In this document: piece by piece, positions 1 through 12,677 of the stretch
Numbering within the stretch: position 1 is the stretch's first letter
Layout of the letters: the number at the start of each line of letters is the position of its first letter
Source of the DNA: Paramecium sonneborni
Taxonomy: Eukaryota > Ciliophora > Oligohymenophorea > Peniculida > Parameciidae
Direction of reading: 5' to 3'
DNA: 64,000 nucleotides
NCBI GenBank assembly: GCA_905182985.1
Contig: CAJJDN010000006.1
Coordinates: forward strand, 1,914 to 65,913
Notes under the pieces: generated by a model
The model's input: the letters and a program-made list of their open reading frames with translations, nothing else
Databases searched by the model: none
What the model was told of the DNA's origin: nothing
Position numbers and translations under genes: made by a program

Positions 1-72
1 AATATATATTCTATATTCAATCCATAAAATAGTTGTATTTTATTGACTTAGTATTTTTGAATTACATTACAA

Positions 73-327
73 TCATTATATATATATTTAATTAATATTA
101 ATTATATTTATATTAAACAAATTTACATAACAAGAATCCATATTCTTGTATTTAGTGCATTTTTTCTAATCATCTTTTAAACATTTTTAGTTGCTCCATT
201 AACATGCATTATTATAAAGACAGTCATTCTTATTTTTGAATAATTCACAATCACATTTTTATCTTACATCAAGAGTGATTTATGCAGAAATTTCATAAGC
301 AATGAATAACAATATAAGAGGTTTCAT
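73..327 (-). CDS. Secreted cysteine-rich protein, short or partial
   Basis: Reading minus from ATG at 327 gives a start like a signal peptide (MKPLILLLFIAYEISAQ), then a cysteine-dense stretch with spacing such as CDCELFKNKNDCLYNNACQW and CLKDDQKKC. Eight Cys fall in about 60 residues. The frame reaches TGA at 73-75 after an Asn/Ile-rich AT-coded tail. That tail looks non-coding, so a splice site near the last Cys could lead into an exon beyond the window edge. An in-frame ATG lies upstream at 399, but the hydrophobic start fits 327. Cys-rich extracellular modules of this sort are common in ciliate surface and secreted proteins; the exact family was not recognised. The gene may be truncated by the window. 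Confidence 0.5.
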
Positions 328-669
328 AAGAAATTTTTATTTGTAATTTTTTAAAAATTTTTGGCAGACACTTCTTATAAAAATATTCTACTTACTTTTC
401 ATAAAAGATAATAATAGAATTTATTTAGTGCTTGCAAAATTTCAACTTCTTGAAAGTGAAAAATAAAGAAATGAGCCAAATTTATTGAAAGAATTGTTCA
501 ATTTATAAAAGAAAATTTTTAACAGATTTGCATATTCAAAGTTTCTTTTTTCTATATCATTTTGAAAGCATCTATTTTGAAATATTCAAGAGAACGAAAT
601 ATTAACAAAAAAAACTACCAAAAGAACTCTTTATGACATTACATAATAGAAACAATAATTATAAAAGAA
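328..669. other. Intergenic, no gene seen
   Basis: AT-rich spacer between the start of the Cys-rich gene and the stop of the anoctamin gene, both on the minus strand. It presumably holds the promoter of the Cys-rich gene and the 3' end of its neighbour. I see no RNA gene or repeat in it. Confidence 0.4.
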
Positions 670-3600
670 TCAAAATTAAAGATTAATCTCACTATCATCA
701 TGTAGCTTCGCACTTTTCTCTTCTAAAAATGCATATTTTCTTAATTCTTTAGATACCCAATAAGGGCAATCAGGAATTGCAACTCCAAGAATATATTTAA
801 TAAGTAATAAAATATGTTCTATAGCTGCTAAGACTAGAGCTTGAAATAGAGGATCAGTATCCCCTATCAATTTTTCAAATTCAGACTTGTTAACAATTCC
901 AATCACTATGCAATTCATGAATGTCGAACAATAATTCATAATCTCAAAAATGGAGAGCCAAATTCCAATTGAATCAGAAGCTTAAGCTCTCTATAGTAAT
1001 GCAAAATCTTACCTCTCGTTTTAACACTTTTTAGTAATTGTAAATTGAAAATTATAAATTGATATATTGATTCAACAGAAAAAACAGTGGTGCAGCAGCA
1101 AAAGCAGGGGAAAACATAGTTGTATATCCAAATTGTATAGCAATACTTGTATATTCTTCATAAAGTTCCTTTTATGGTAATTTATTATTGCAATCTTCCA
1201 TTAATTACATAAATTTAATTTGAGTCTTAGCGTTCAGCTTTTCACTTATATATTACATCTCACAAAACTTAAAATTTTTACATATTTGCTAAAATATTTC
1301 AAGCTTTCCAATCTGGCTCCATTAAAGATATTTGTAGAGTCCATAAGGCATACAATTACTTTTTAGGTTAGAAATAAGTCCTCTTGTAATGATTATGGAA
1401 GCTACTGATAAAGTTAATTAAGTTTGATTCGATTTAAATAATACAGCATATACAACAGAAATATAAGAGATTAAGAATTCAAACAAAAAAACTTTTAAAA
1501 CATATGAGTATTACATTGCCAAGTCAAATTTATGATTTTCCCAATTTACAACCGATTTGCATAAACGTTTGTATAGATCACAAAATATAGTCATGCTAAC
1601 TCCATTTAAAGAGTTAATTATTATTGGCATATAGATATTATTGATATCTTGACTTTGTTACCAAATATTAAATGCAAAAAAGCTGACAACTATAATCGAT
1701 ATTCCTAACAAGATTATTGGAAATTCAGCAATCAATCTTCTTTTAAATGTTGTAAAAGAGTCATATATTCCTATTTTATTTGTACATGAATTAATAACGT
1801 ATTCACCTGTATACATCACTCTCTCAGGTTCTTGTTATTTAAATTTGTGCATATCCCATATATATTTAAATTCTGATTCCCTATTTTTCCATTTTTCCAT
1901 AAATAATGTAGCCCAAAGAGACATAAAAAAAGCATATGCTGGTAAAATAGAGGCGCTAAAAATATTCATTATATTTATACTGAACTTTCTCAGCTAACAG
2001 CTAGTATAATTGAATAGCTGATCCTATAAGAGCTGGAATAATGAGCCAGCCTACTATTTAGACATTAAAGGATATATACCAAGCAATGACAGGACCATAA
2101 TAAGCTGAAATTGAATTTAAAGGCCTTAAAGAAAATTAATGAGTTGCAAATCTAATTGTATCTCTAATACAGTTGTTTTAGTATTTTTTCCATAATTAAT
2201 CAACTTTTTATAATTTCTAATTGTCTTCAAGAGGAAAATGAGAAATTACCAAACCTTCTAAAATAAACTTATCCAAATCAAATTCTTCATTCAAAGTGTT
2301 AATAATAAGAGATTATATCTGTAATGGCTTAGGAAATTCATAATGAGTATAATCTCTATATTTAAATTTTGTTAGATGCTAAAATCTAATAAAAATCTTA
2401 CTTTTTTTGTAAAATGATAACATTCAATTTCATACTTATCTGCTAATTTATAAATAGTTTATGCAGATAATTTTAATACGTAATAGTGATGCTTGATCTA
2501 GTTTTCTTTTTTATTTCTTAAATAATTATAATTTGGAGTATTAATTATTAAAAATTCAAAGTCCATATCATTTTATTCCAAAGATTATCTAATATTTTGT
2601 AATTATAGCAGAACAATATCTTAATTAATCTCCAATTATCCTCTAGTCTAAAGCACATACATATATCCCATTGAATGAAAACTTAGATCATTTTTATTGA
2701 AGTATTTCTCTTCATAAAATTCTACCATTTTTGCATCAAATGTGAGTTCAAACGGCTTTAAACATCTATGATTTAACATATCAGCTGAAACTCCATTCTC
2801 AACTAAAATTTTCATACATTCATAATTATTGATTTCAATAGCTAAATGTAAAGCATTAGAAGGATTCAAATCTGTCATCATATTCAAAGCATTATTCTAA
2901 AAATTAAATATAATTTATACTTTATCAAAAATAACTTTATTTTTCTGAGTCTTACTGAGTTCCTCTTCCGAAAGATAAGGATTTTTCTCTTTTAACTCTT
3001 TTAATTCTTTATATTAGTAATTATTTTCTAAAATAAATTTTAGAATTTCGGATTTTCCTTTATTAGCTGCAATATGTAGACAATTGAAACCTTAATATTA
3101 AATTAGAAATGGATTGCATCCTTTATTCAAAAAGTAAGTAAAGAATTCTTTTGAATCTATTCTGGCTGACCAAAATTATAATCTACACTCAAACAATTAT
3201 CTTTTGTTTTAATTCTTTGTATAGTGGAAGATAAAGTAAGGTTCATTATTAAAAGTTGTGCTTTTTCTTTTGAATAATTTTTATCCTGGTTTCTTTAATG
3301 ATGGTTTCATAGATTTAATTTATTAAACATCTTTCATAGAAAATCTAGAATCTTCATAAGGCAAATGAATTTCTTAAGACAATTACCTTCCAAATTGAGA
3401 AGGGTTACATGACTATTAACATTGCGATGGTTAATATCGAGATAAATCAGAACGAGAATTCAAGTTGTTTGATTTAAACATGCGATTAATATCATCATCT
3501 GATTAAAGTAAATTTTTTTGAGGATTTCTTTCACTTTCTAAATCGCTTTTAGAATTAAGTATTTTATTTGATTAATCAAAATAATTTTTATTAGGATCAA

Positions 3601-4656
3601 TAAATATTGTGTTAGTAGGTTACATGATTCTTACAGTAGGAATTTTTTCAGCTTCTGGCTCATTAAGCTCTTATTGTGAATCATCAAAAGGAATTTCATT
3701 TGTAATATTTTTATTAGGTAATTTTTTCATTTTCTCTTTGATTGATTTAAATTATTAACTTAATTTTGAAGTGAGAGAATCTCTTTTTTGAGAATTGTTA
3801 CATGTCAATCGAATCCTCGACATTAAAGTCATTGTAGTCAAACCTGCATACAAATAATTTTGTGTTCTATCTTCAGATTCATTATCAATTTCATTTGCAG
3901 GCTCTTTCAAATGCAATCTATCTTTACTTTCATTACTTTATGATTTTAAAGATTAAGATCGAAGAGTCATAGTCATTTAAGTATTGAGATTTCGAATATT
4001 TTTAAATTTGTGATTATAAATGGTTTATGCATATTCCACAACTGTTAATATGAAAATACTTTTGTAGTTTTTCCTAAAAAAATTTTGTTAATAAATAATA
4101 CTAATATTGCTATGGCCTATTTTCTAAAAATAAATAATCAACTGGATACATTCCAAATTAATCAAGCTGATATTGAAGATCAGGATAATTTGACAATAGG
4201 AATTTGATTAATTCTGCATTTCCATAATAATAAGCCCAATGAAGTGGAGTAGCTCTTTTATGAGCATTATCGATCGGAACTACAGCATTATATTCAATTA
4301 GTAATTTAATGAGACTAAATTATATCAAGGAGTCTTGCTCTTTCATAAAGCTTAAAGTAATAAAATCGAAAATACCCTTTGATACTAGCTAATTCTAAAG
4401 GAGTGTAATGATGAATATCCGTTTTATTAAGATCAATATATTAAGAGTAGGACTTTAACCAATTTTCCAATAATTCTAATTATCCAAAATAGGCAGCCCA
4501 ATGTATTACATTACGTTTTTAATTATCGTTCATTACAAAAAAATGTTTAAGACCTTATAAATTTCCAGCCAGCTTTTCACTGAAGTAATTAGCTAAAGTC
4601 TATGCATTTCCGTCTTTCACCCATTCTATTATTTGAGTTTGAGTTATCTTTTACAT
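670..4656 (-). CDS. Ankyrin-repeat anoctamin (TMEM16-like) membrane protein
   Basis: The N-terminal third holds ankyrin-type repeats (motifs NVIHWAAYFGQLELLENWL, ATPLHWAYYYGNAELIKFLL and, near 2.85 kb, ALHLAIEINNYECMKILVEN). A charged low-complexity linker follows. The C-terminal half is an anoctamin domain: LWATLFMEKWKNRESEF is the family signature after the fourth membrane helix, and near the end come YEEYTSIAIQFGYTTMF and the terminal helix plus IPDCPYWVSKELRKYAF. Anoctamins are calcium-activated chloride channels or lipid scramblases. Introns are needed near 4.36 kb (AAG-ended) and 4.1 kb (TAG-ended); total length implies at least one more. Start is taken at 4656 (MQKITQTQIIEWV); an in-frame ATG at 4695 is possible. 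Stop TGA is at 670. A frame problem near 4370 could instead be a base error. Family call firm, exon details not. Confidence 0.8.
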
Positions 4657-4772
4657 TAATATTATGAGAAATAATAATTAATTTAAATTATTCATTCTGA
4701 AATATCCAATAGTGTTAAAGAAACAAATGTTATTATCAAATCATGAATTATTAATTAATCTTGGCCACATTT

Positions 4773-5741
4773 ATGGAAGTGTATAATCATAATGATATTA
4801 TAACAGATAATTAATTAATGAAAACTTTACATTTTCAAGATTAAACATTCATCTAACCTTATTATACTCCTAGAGGAGACTCTTATAGATATGATTATCA
4901 TAAATAGTAGACTATGTAGCTTTTGAATAAGGTTAAAAGACATCTTCAAAAATGTGACTCAACCAGATATCGAAGTGAGAGAAGATCACCAGTTGATGTT
5001 AAGTATTTGGATAATCAATTGAGAGATGAAGTTAAGGATGACTATGTAGAATAAAATGCAGATTAAGAGTTTAAGATTTTAAATGGAACATGTTTAAAAG
5101 AAATGTTAGCATATAACAACATGCATGATGTACGTAAATCTGATGAAGAATTGGAGTTTGCATAAACATTGATGCCCAAATAACGCAAATTAAAGAAACT
5201 ATAATCAACTATATTGGTTACTAAACTAGTTAGAGCTAAAGGTATAGATAAGAAGTCAATCCAGTAAATTGATAAAGAAAAATTGGAAGAGTTCATGTCC
5301 ATACACAAGGATTAAATAAAAACAGAGAAAAAAACTAAATTACATAAACTTAAACTTCCTAATATCCCTGAAGCATCTTCTCGAAGATTTTAAAGAGCAA
5401 CAATTACAACTTTCAGAGAGTTTAAATAAAATTCCTCTGAAGTTGATGGTTCGCCTTTAGTATAGAGGTAAACTTCATTAACTCTAATATCGGATACAAA
5501 AATTCCTATAGTGAGGTAAGGCCATTCCAAAAAAACTATAGGTTTGTTAATTGATAGAATAAATGAAGAGAAAACAGCAATAATTGAATAAAAGAAAGAT
5601 ATCAAAACTTCAATAGCAAAAGTATAGAAACATTTTGATAAATTAGATATCTTTAGTAAATTAGATAGACAAGAAAAATTTAATTATTTAAAATTTGAGT
5701 AAAGAATTTTTGGCAAAGGTAAACATAAGAGATACTTTTGA
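4773..5741 (+). CDS. Hypothetical basic protein, 322 aa
   Basis: A single uninterrupted frame of 323 codons from ATG at 4773 to TGA at 5739, with many TAA/TAG glutamine codons. The protein is rich in Lys, Arg and Gln, has no signal peptide or membrane helix, and ends GKGKHKRYF. The middle is basic and likely unstructured, and a short helical segment lies near the C-terminus (INEEKTAIIEQKKDIKTSIA). It is divergent from the ankyrin-anoctamin gene, 116 bp away, so the two probably share a promoter region. I do not recognise the family. Confidence 0.7.
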
Positions 5742-5827
5742 ATTAATTCATTTATTTTGTTCAAAGCTTTTTTTAAATACAATAATTGATAATTCTAATA
5801 TATATTTAATGAATTAATTATAAACAG

Positions 5828-7512
5828 ATGTTATTTATCAAATTTTCAAATAAGGAAAATTTGAAGACAATTAAGAATATTCACTTCCTGATGTCTTTCA
5901 ATATATTAACTAACTGGTATTAATTGAAATTAGTTATTAAGATTAGAAGAGAGTTTCCAAATGAATTAATAGAAAAAATTAGATTAAATCACCCAACTCA
6001 TTCTTAAGGATATTATTTTACAATTAATGATCTTGTTGAGATGACCTTTAAAGAATATTAGAATTAAAATTAAATTAGACAGGATGCTAATAATTAAATA
6101 CTTCTTTATAGGAGTGAATACAAAAAATTATAAGATGAATTATAACAAGCAAGGAAAGAAGAAAAACAAAATGAATATGAAATAGATAACGATAGTACTC
6201 TATTTATTACAATTTCTCATGGCGAATGTTTGAAGTTATCTAAATATTATGTTTTGTTAACACTATTTAATAATTAGCAGTAAACTAAATTATCAGACAT
6301 GACAATCCAACCAATTTGGAAAGAAGAGTTTTAAATGTAAATATATAAAATTAAGTAGAATAGTCATGTTTAATCGCCCCATGGTTAAATTTTCATAGGA
6401 TTGTTTAATTAAGATTAGCATTTAATTGGTTAGTTATAGCTTCCTCTATACTAGTACAAAGATTAACAACACTATACACAAGATTATATTTTAGAGAATG
6501 AATATGGAGTGTTAATTAATTCTAAACTAAAATTAAATTTAACTATTTGGTGGGTTCACAGTAAAGTAGCATTATTGGAAGATCACTTATCAAATGTGAA
6601 TCATTTTAGAAAAGAAATCGAGGAATAATAAGTGATTGTTGATAAGGCTAATTATCTTATAGAGGCTTTAACATTTACTTTTAATAGATCTAGAATATAG
6701 AGATAACCTTAAATAATAAATGTTTAATAGCAATAATAATAAGTACTGATTTAGTTGAGTGAAGTAAATCACTGGACTATAGACTATTAAGACAGTATGT
6801 ACACATTAGCAAAATTATTTAAAAGTATTATATTTATATGTTATAAATAAAGGCGAACATTAAGATACCATAGAGGAATGGTAAAGAGTAGTGATCATTT
6901 TAAGTGCTATTACATCTCTATTTTCTTTAATTTTTGTCAGTGTAGCTAGACCTTGTTTTTAATAAACAACAACAACTATGTCAATAGGAATGTTAGTTTG
7001 GGCATATAGAGATAATTTCATTAAAACAACAAAAATTTTAGCATAAATATCTTTGATAATTATAATATAATGCATCTTTGATTCTATATGGTTGGTCATA
7101 AATTATGTAAAATAGATGATAATATAATTAGTAAGATTGGTGGACAAGAGAACTGATGATTGCTTAATAAATATTTGGAAGTTCAATACTTAATTATATT
7201 TCTTATTACTGTACAATAATTTATTTACCCATCAATTTTATCTTGGCTTCATGTTCATTCAATTTATCTTTAAAATACTTAGCGTAGACTAATTTAGAAT
7301 CACAATTATGAAAAATATTATTTTATATAAATATTATAATATACTTAAAATTTTCAGAATTATTTCTAAATCGATGGAAACATAGGTCTTTGATTATTGT
7401 TTTTAAAATTCTTTCAAATTTCCAAAAAGATTTATTAAAATTGTTCAATCATAAAAGATAATAAAAAAAGAATTAGGAAGTATCTAAAAGTAGGATTAAT
7501 AAAATAATATGA
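5828..7512 (+). CDS. C2-domain protein with C-terminal membrane helices, 541 aa
   Basis: After a helical, charged N-terminus (about 130 residues) comes a C2-like beta sandwich: LFITISHGECLKLSKYYVLL, then TIQPIWKEEF (the typical TxxPxWxExF strand) and GQLQLPLYQYKD. The C-terminus has about three hydrophobic segments (VVIILSAITSLFSLIFVSVA; SLIIIIQCIFDSIWLVI). C2 domains bind membranes or calcium, so a membrane-anchored trafficking or contact-site role is plausible but inferred. Two introns restore frame: 6825-6852 and 7399-7429, both ending AAG rather than the usual TAG. With them the length is 542 codons. The stop at 7510 lies 31 bp from the stop of the convergent lysozyme gene. Confidence 0.65.
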
Positions 7513-7543
7513 AATTAAGATAAATGTTATAAAATATGTTTTT

Positions 7544-8224
7544 TCAATAGAAATTCAAATCAACTCCAACAGAACATAAGGTTGTGTCACCAACATATTA
7601 TTTGATTGATGGTGTGGTCCATCCACCTAAAGCGTATTTGGAATAATCACTGAAGGAAGGATTGTTGTCATAATGTGCATACCAAAGAGGATGAGAAGTA
7701 AATTTGGCACAAGCTGAAGCTGATCCCATAATTGTAGACCATTAATATTAGGAAGCATAAATTCCAACAAGTCTCTTTTTGGCAGTCAATGCATTAACAA
7801 GATCTTATAAAAATTGACAATTTCCTGCATGATCTGAACTGCTCCATCCACATCCTGAACTTGGGTTGGATTCAACATCAATCCATACAGTTCCGTACTC
7901 TGAACCAAATACATTGTCAAATTCAGTTACTTAAGCAGAAGCAGTCTTTTCTATGAATGATAAATTAAAATTCTTACTTCCTTTACATGGGAAAAAGTAG
8001 GCATCACCAATCAAACCTGCAGCTTTGGCATTCTTAAGATTTTAATGTCCAACTGTGTCGACTTCACCAAAGCTCTTATATCCTCTGACGATGGCAAATG
8101 AATAGCCTGCATTCTTCACACAAGAAAAGTTATTGAATGAAGCACTCAAATCTATACCTTTAGTAGCCAAGGTTGTAGATATTGAAGCCAAAATCACTAA
8201 TAAAACTAAGCAAGATGCTTTCAT
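7544..8224 (-). CDS. GH25-type lysozyme, secreted, 226 aa
   Basis: Intronless frame of 227 codons. A classic signal peptide (MKASCLVLLVILASISTTLA) is followed by GIDLS, SFAIVRGYKSFG, the acidic pair in TVWIDVE, and a closing VGVDLNFY. This order matches glycoside hydrolase family 25 lysozymes of protists and nematodes, which cleave peptidoglycan; the Asp of GIDLS and the Asp/Glu of WIDVE are the expected catalytic region. Six or more Cys suggest disulfides and export or delivery to food vacuoles. The length is normal for a single-domain GH25 protein. For a bacterivorous ciliate a digestive role is likely (inference). Confidence 0.88.
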
Positions 8225-8326
8225 TTTTTAATATATTAATAATTATTAGAAACACTATTTTGTTAAATAGAGAAATTATGTGACATCATTTGATATAAAT
8301 AAAAAATAAAATAAATATTTATGAAA

Positions 8327-10270
8327 TCACATTAATTAATGTATTTATTCTCTAATTAATTTTGACTCGATATTCATCTAATTCTACTAAATTTTTATAT
8401 TCTTTTTTATAGATTCTACCAAACATACATCAATGTTTAAAGAATTATTTTTGATATTGAAAATTAGCACTTTATGATAAGTTAATAATAATAAAAGCAA
8501 AACTTGGGATTATTTGCTGGAGTGTTCTCCTGAATTAGAATTTAAATAGGAAATCAGATTATTTATCATTAATTTGAGATCTCTCAAATCTTAATTTGTA
8601 TAAATTTGTTTATTTTGTGCGCGATTGATTTAATCCTTATGCAAAATAATCATTGTATTTATCTCAACTTTACAATTAATATGATTGGGGATAAGCTCCA
8701 ATTAATTACTTAAAGATTTAATGAGTTATTGTATTGAAGATTTTCCTTAAAATGGAGAATGCTATTAATAACCGAAATTCCCACTTAAACTATTAGTTCT
8801 TTTTACTCTTTCTGTCTTTGGATTTCTAAATAAAGTAAAACAATCAGCTCCTTTGTTGTCTTCAAATTAAAATTCAGAGACTTTTACTAAATCTAAATCA
8901 TAGTTTTATTTATTAGAAGTATTTGTTGAATGTGATTATAACGCACTTGGTGTTCGGCATGAATCGTTATTACTATTTAGCTTTTATTGAACATTATGGA
9001 TCTTTTCTAAATAACTGTTTAATTCAGATCTTTAAGTGTGAAACTTTGAGTTTTAAGAGCTACTTCTTTCCCTCTCTACTTTAAAAGGGTTTTATTTTTC
9101 TTTCAGATCTAAATAACTAGTAGCTTATTTTTATTTATCATTGATTGGAGTTTTATTTTCATATCTTTTGGCAATATCATTTGTAAGAAAAGCTGTATTA
9201 CTAAAACTCCTATTATGTTTATTGATTTATTGACATAAGGATTCAGTTCGTTATTTTATTCTTAACATTTATATTGAGTATTTTGATTGACTATAATTTT
9301 AGTTTTCTCTCTGAGTTGCTATTTAAGTATCTTCTTTAACTGTTGAAGTTGGTGATTCTTATTTATTTTCAATTGTATTAAGATTAATATTAACAGAATT
9401 GAATAGATCTTCCCAACTCCATCTTTTTTCTTCATTAATTTATAGACAACCTCTGATTAGTTTCTTTGTATTTTCTGAGACTTAAGGATGTACTGGAAAA
9501 GACAAAGGCTATTTTATTAAAATAAAATTTTTACTTTAGAATCCAATTTATTCATTAATTCAACTAGATTTTAAGAATGCCAAGGTGTCATTCCGTAAAG
9601 CATCTCGTATAAAATTAAACCTAATGACCAAACATCACATTTTGATGAATATTTTGTTCTTTTTAAAATTTAAGGACTCATGTATAATGGAGTACCAACT
9701 AATGAATTCATAATAGTGTCTAGATTTGCATCAATTTGTTTTGCAAAACCAAAATCAGTGATTTTGAACTGATTATCATGAATTAAAATATTGGCTGGTT
9801 TAATGTCTCTATGAATGATTCCAATTTTAAGTAAAGCTTTAATTCCTAGCAATAAATCATTCATTATCTTGAGAGCTTCATCTTCTGGAATAACTCTAAA
9901 TATATGAATATAGTACTTTCTATTCTTAATGAATTCCCTTAAGTCTCCTCCATTACAAAACTCAGTTATTATGTATGTATTATTAGCACTTTGTAAAACA
10001 TCCAAAAATTTAACAACATGAGAATCATTAATCTTTTTCATTATTTCGATTTCTGATGCTATTAATTGATTTGCATAATCTGTAAGAAGCAATTTTTTAT
10101 CAATTACTTTAAGTGCAACAATTTTATCTAAAAATTAGAAATGCTTATATACTATCCAAGGTGTTTCTGCCAGCATAAACTGTACCATAAGCACCCTTGC
10201 CTAATTTGGCTCGAAAACTAAACTAGTAATTCTAAATTTTTTTATCAGGAGGGTAGCTGAGATGTTACAT
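8327..10270 (-). CDS. Ser/Thr protein kinase, ULK/ATG1-like, 630 aa
   Basis: The kinase domain covers roughly residues 17-280: glycine loop LGKGAYGTVYAG, VAIK-type lysine in [24 protein letters not shown] (HRD and Asn intact), ITDFGFAKQ (DFG intact), GTPLYMSPQIL and CDVWSLGLILYEML. The activation segment and the early part of the domain look like the ULK/ATG1 group that is much expanded in ciliates; assignment to ATG1 itself is not claimed. Introns lie at 10128-10152 (TAG, 25 nt, in the N-lobe) and 9509-9534 (TAG, 26 nt, after the lobe-C helices); with these the frame is 631 codons. The C-terminal 330 residues are Gln/Asn/Ser-rich and without clear domains. Stop TGA at 8327. Confidence 0.85.
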
Positions 10271-10471
10271 TTTATATTTTGAATTTGAAATATTTATTTA
10301 ATGTTTAGAATTATAGTATATTTTAAAATTTATGGCAAAAATAGTTTGAATGAATTAATTTATGGTTTAAGAGAAATGTTAATCAGCCATTTTCATAAAT
10401 TGTTTAGAATATTTTAGCAAGATCTCCTAATTTAACGATATATTTTATATTATTTGATTTAATTATTTATA

Positions 10472-11981
10472 ATGGCTAAATTTTTTGATAATCTTTGGGA
10501 AAATCTACTTGTAATCTTTTTGGGAATTTTACCTTTGATTTAGAATTTAGTAGGGTTAGCATGGAAAAAGTAGAATTAAAGTAAAACATTCTAAACTATC
10601 CATAGATTATAAAGCTATGAGATTATAGTTTAAAGAAAAAAAAAAAATTTTCATTCTTAATTTATGTTCAATTTATACAAAAATAGCAATATTGTGTATG
10701 TTTACATTTTTATCAATATTGCAAATAATCATTGACACTTAATTTCATTCAGAGTATATTATGCTTTTAGTTTAGTTACGTTTTGATTACAATTATAGAA
10801 TTTTGTTAGATAATAAATTATTTGTTAGCAGGATTACAAGTATTTGAAGATGCAGATAAATATGGATAAACAACATTTGTAACTCAATGCAATTTCATAG
10901 TATTATATGGAATATCTATATAGTTACAATTTCTTTGTTTTTGTGGATTTGCAGTAATCTTATTTACTTGGCAGATGAATAACAAAGAATATGTGATAAG
11001 ACATGAAGACATAAGTTGTTGGTTAATGTTCATCCTTAGAGGAGTAGTGCTTTTACTATTTTCTATATTAGTGTTTTTTATACCCTAAGATAAGAAACTG
11101 CTTTAAACTGTTGTATAAGAGTACAAATACAAATTATCATTGCTTGGTAATGATGATGAGACATTAATAAGATAATAATTATTGACAAATGAATCAAACT
11201 TTACATTTTGTTAGCCAGAGAACTAATAGTAATAATAGATTACAAATATTGAAGTAAAATCATATTAAGACAACAAAGACAAAGATACTCAACGAAAATA
11301 TATAATTTATGAAATTACATACTAATTTTCTGGAAGACATAAAATAGTATTTAGATCTTTCAGTGATTTTTTAACATTTCACAGAGATTTTACTACAATA
11401 TATCCATAAATTATCTTACCATCTTTTCCTCAATTGACAAAATATTTAACACCATAAGATATTGAAAATCGAAGATAACAATTAGATAACTTTTTGAAAA
11501 CATTATCAACTATATTAGGAGATAATGAATTGCTTAAAGATTTTTTGAATGCAAATGGGTAAAGCTTATAGTACAAAGCAAAAATACCTTTGCCAAAATC
11601 TGAATCATAAAAACCAAAGAAAATAGCACCACAATAATAATATTCAAAAGCTAAATCAATATAAAGTTTAATTCCTGAAACAATTTGGGAAGGATAGGGT
11701 GATGAAGATGAGGAGAGTATTGAAGTTGATACAAGAAAAACAAAGAAAGCTTCAACATATGCAAATAGGAATTTGGGAGAGGAAAGACAATATTAAAGAT
11801 TTAGTAGTTCTTCTAATCTTGATGAAGATCAAAGAAATTATAATTTTGAGAAACCATCAGATGGTATTTTAAATATAATATATATTTAGATTAGATAGTT
11901 TATGATTAATTTTAAGATAACAGTCACTCTTTTGAAGAGGAAGAAAAACATTCATTAGAAAATATGAGAATAATGTAATGA
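10472..11981 (+). CDS. Multi-pass membrane protein with PX domain, 478 aa
   Basis: The N-terminal half has about five hydrophobic helices (for example LLVIFLGILPLIQNLVGLA, CMFTFLSILQIII, LCFCGFAVILFTW and GVVLLLFSILVFFI). The cytosolic half contains a PX domain: IIYEITYQFSGRHKIVFRSF, SDFLTFHRDF and PQDIENRRQQLDNFLKTL, with the usual basic and Pro-containing loops. PX domains bind phosphoinositides, so an endomembrane protein is likely. Three TAG introns: 10581-10605, 10754-10775 and 11864-11889; removing them gives exactly 479 codons. The C-terminal tail is acidic and Ser-rich. A PX domain after a polytopic N-terminus is unusual for classic sorting nexins. Confidence 0.75.
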
Positions 11982-12035
11982 ATGTTATTTTTTGCTTTAT
12001 ATACTATTTATATATATATATTTAAATTAAAAGAT

Positions 12036-12635
12036 ATGAGAGGCAAACCCTAAGCTTAAGTAACTTAAAAGTAATAACCTTAAAAGTAGGGTAATGTACG
12101 TAAACCTTTAGAGAGGTATAATAATAATTTAGTGAAATAAGACCAGGATTGACAGATGATGAGATTGATGAAATTAGAGAAGCATTCAATCTTTTTGATA
12201 CAGAAGGAACTGGTAGAGTTGATCCAAGAGAATTAAAGGCAGCAATGTAGAGTTTAGGATTTGATTAAAAAAATCCTACAATCTTCAATATGATTGCAGA
12301 ATTGGAAAATGAAGGGTATTAATATAATGTAAAAAATAGAACTGATATTGACTTTGATTAATTTTTAGATGCAATTACATAAAAATTAGGTAATAGAGAG
12401 AGTAAAGATGGGATCAATAAAATATTTGATTTATTTGATGATGATGGTAGCAATAGCATAAACTTAAATAATTTAAAAAGAGTAATATTTAATATTAATT
12501 AATTAGGTAGCAAAAGAATTAGGTGAAACAATGACTGCTGAAGAATTGGCAGAAATGTTGGAACGTGCAGCTTCTAATGGAAGAGAAATTACCAGAGAAG
12601 ACTTTTATAATATTATGGTTAAGAGAACATTTTGA
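12036..12635 (+). CDS. Centrin-like EF-hand protein (infraciliary-lattice type)
   Basis: A short Gln-rich basic N-terminus is followed by [20 protein letters not shown] and four EF-hand positions. EF1 ([12 protein letters not shown]) keeps the calcium ligands. EF3 ([12 protein letters not shown]) lacks the final Glu. EF2 and EF4 are degenerate. The C-terminus is MVKRTF. This closely resembles the centrins of the Paramecium infraciliary lattice, contractile cortical fibres. Three introns: 12116-12132 (only 17 nt), 12316-12339 (24 nt, a multiple of three with no TGA, so it would be translated if missed; homology supports ENEGTDIDFDQF across it) and 12482-12506 (25 nt). The upstream gene ends 54 bp before the start and the next starts 42 bp after the stop. 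Confidence 0.9.
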
Positions 12636-12677
12636 AAATCTTTCAGATAACTCAATATTTATATATAATATAATAAA

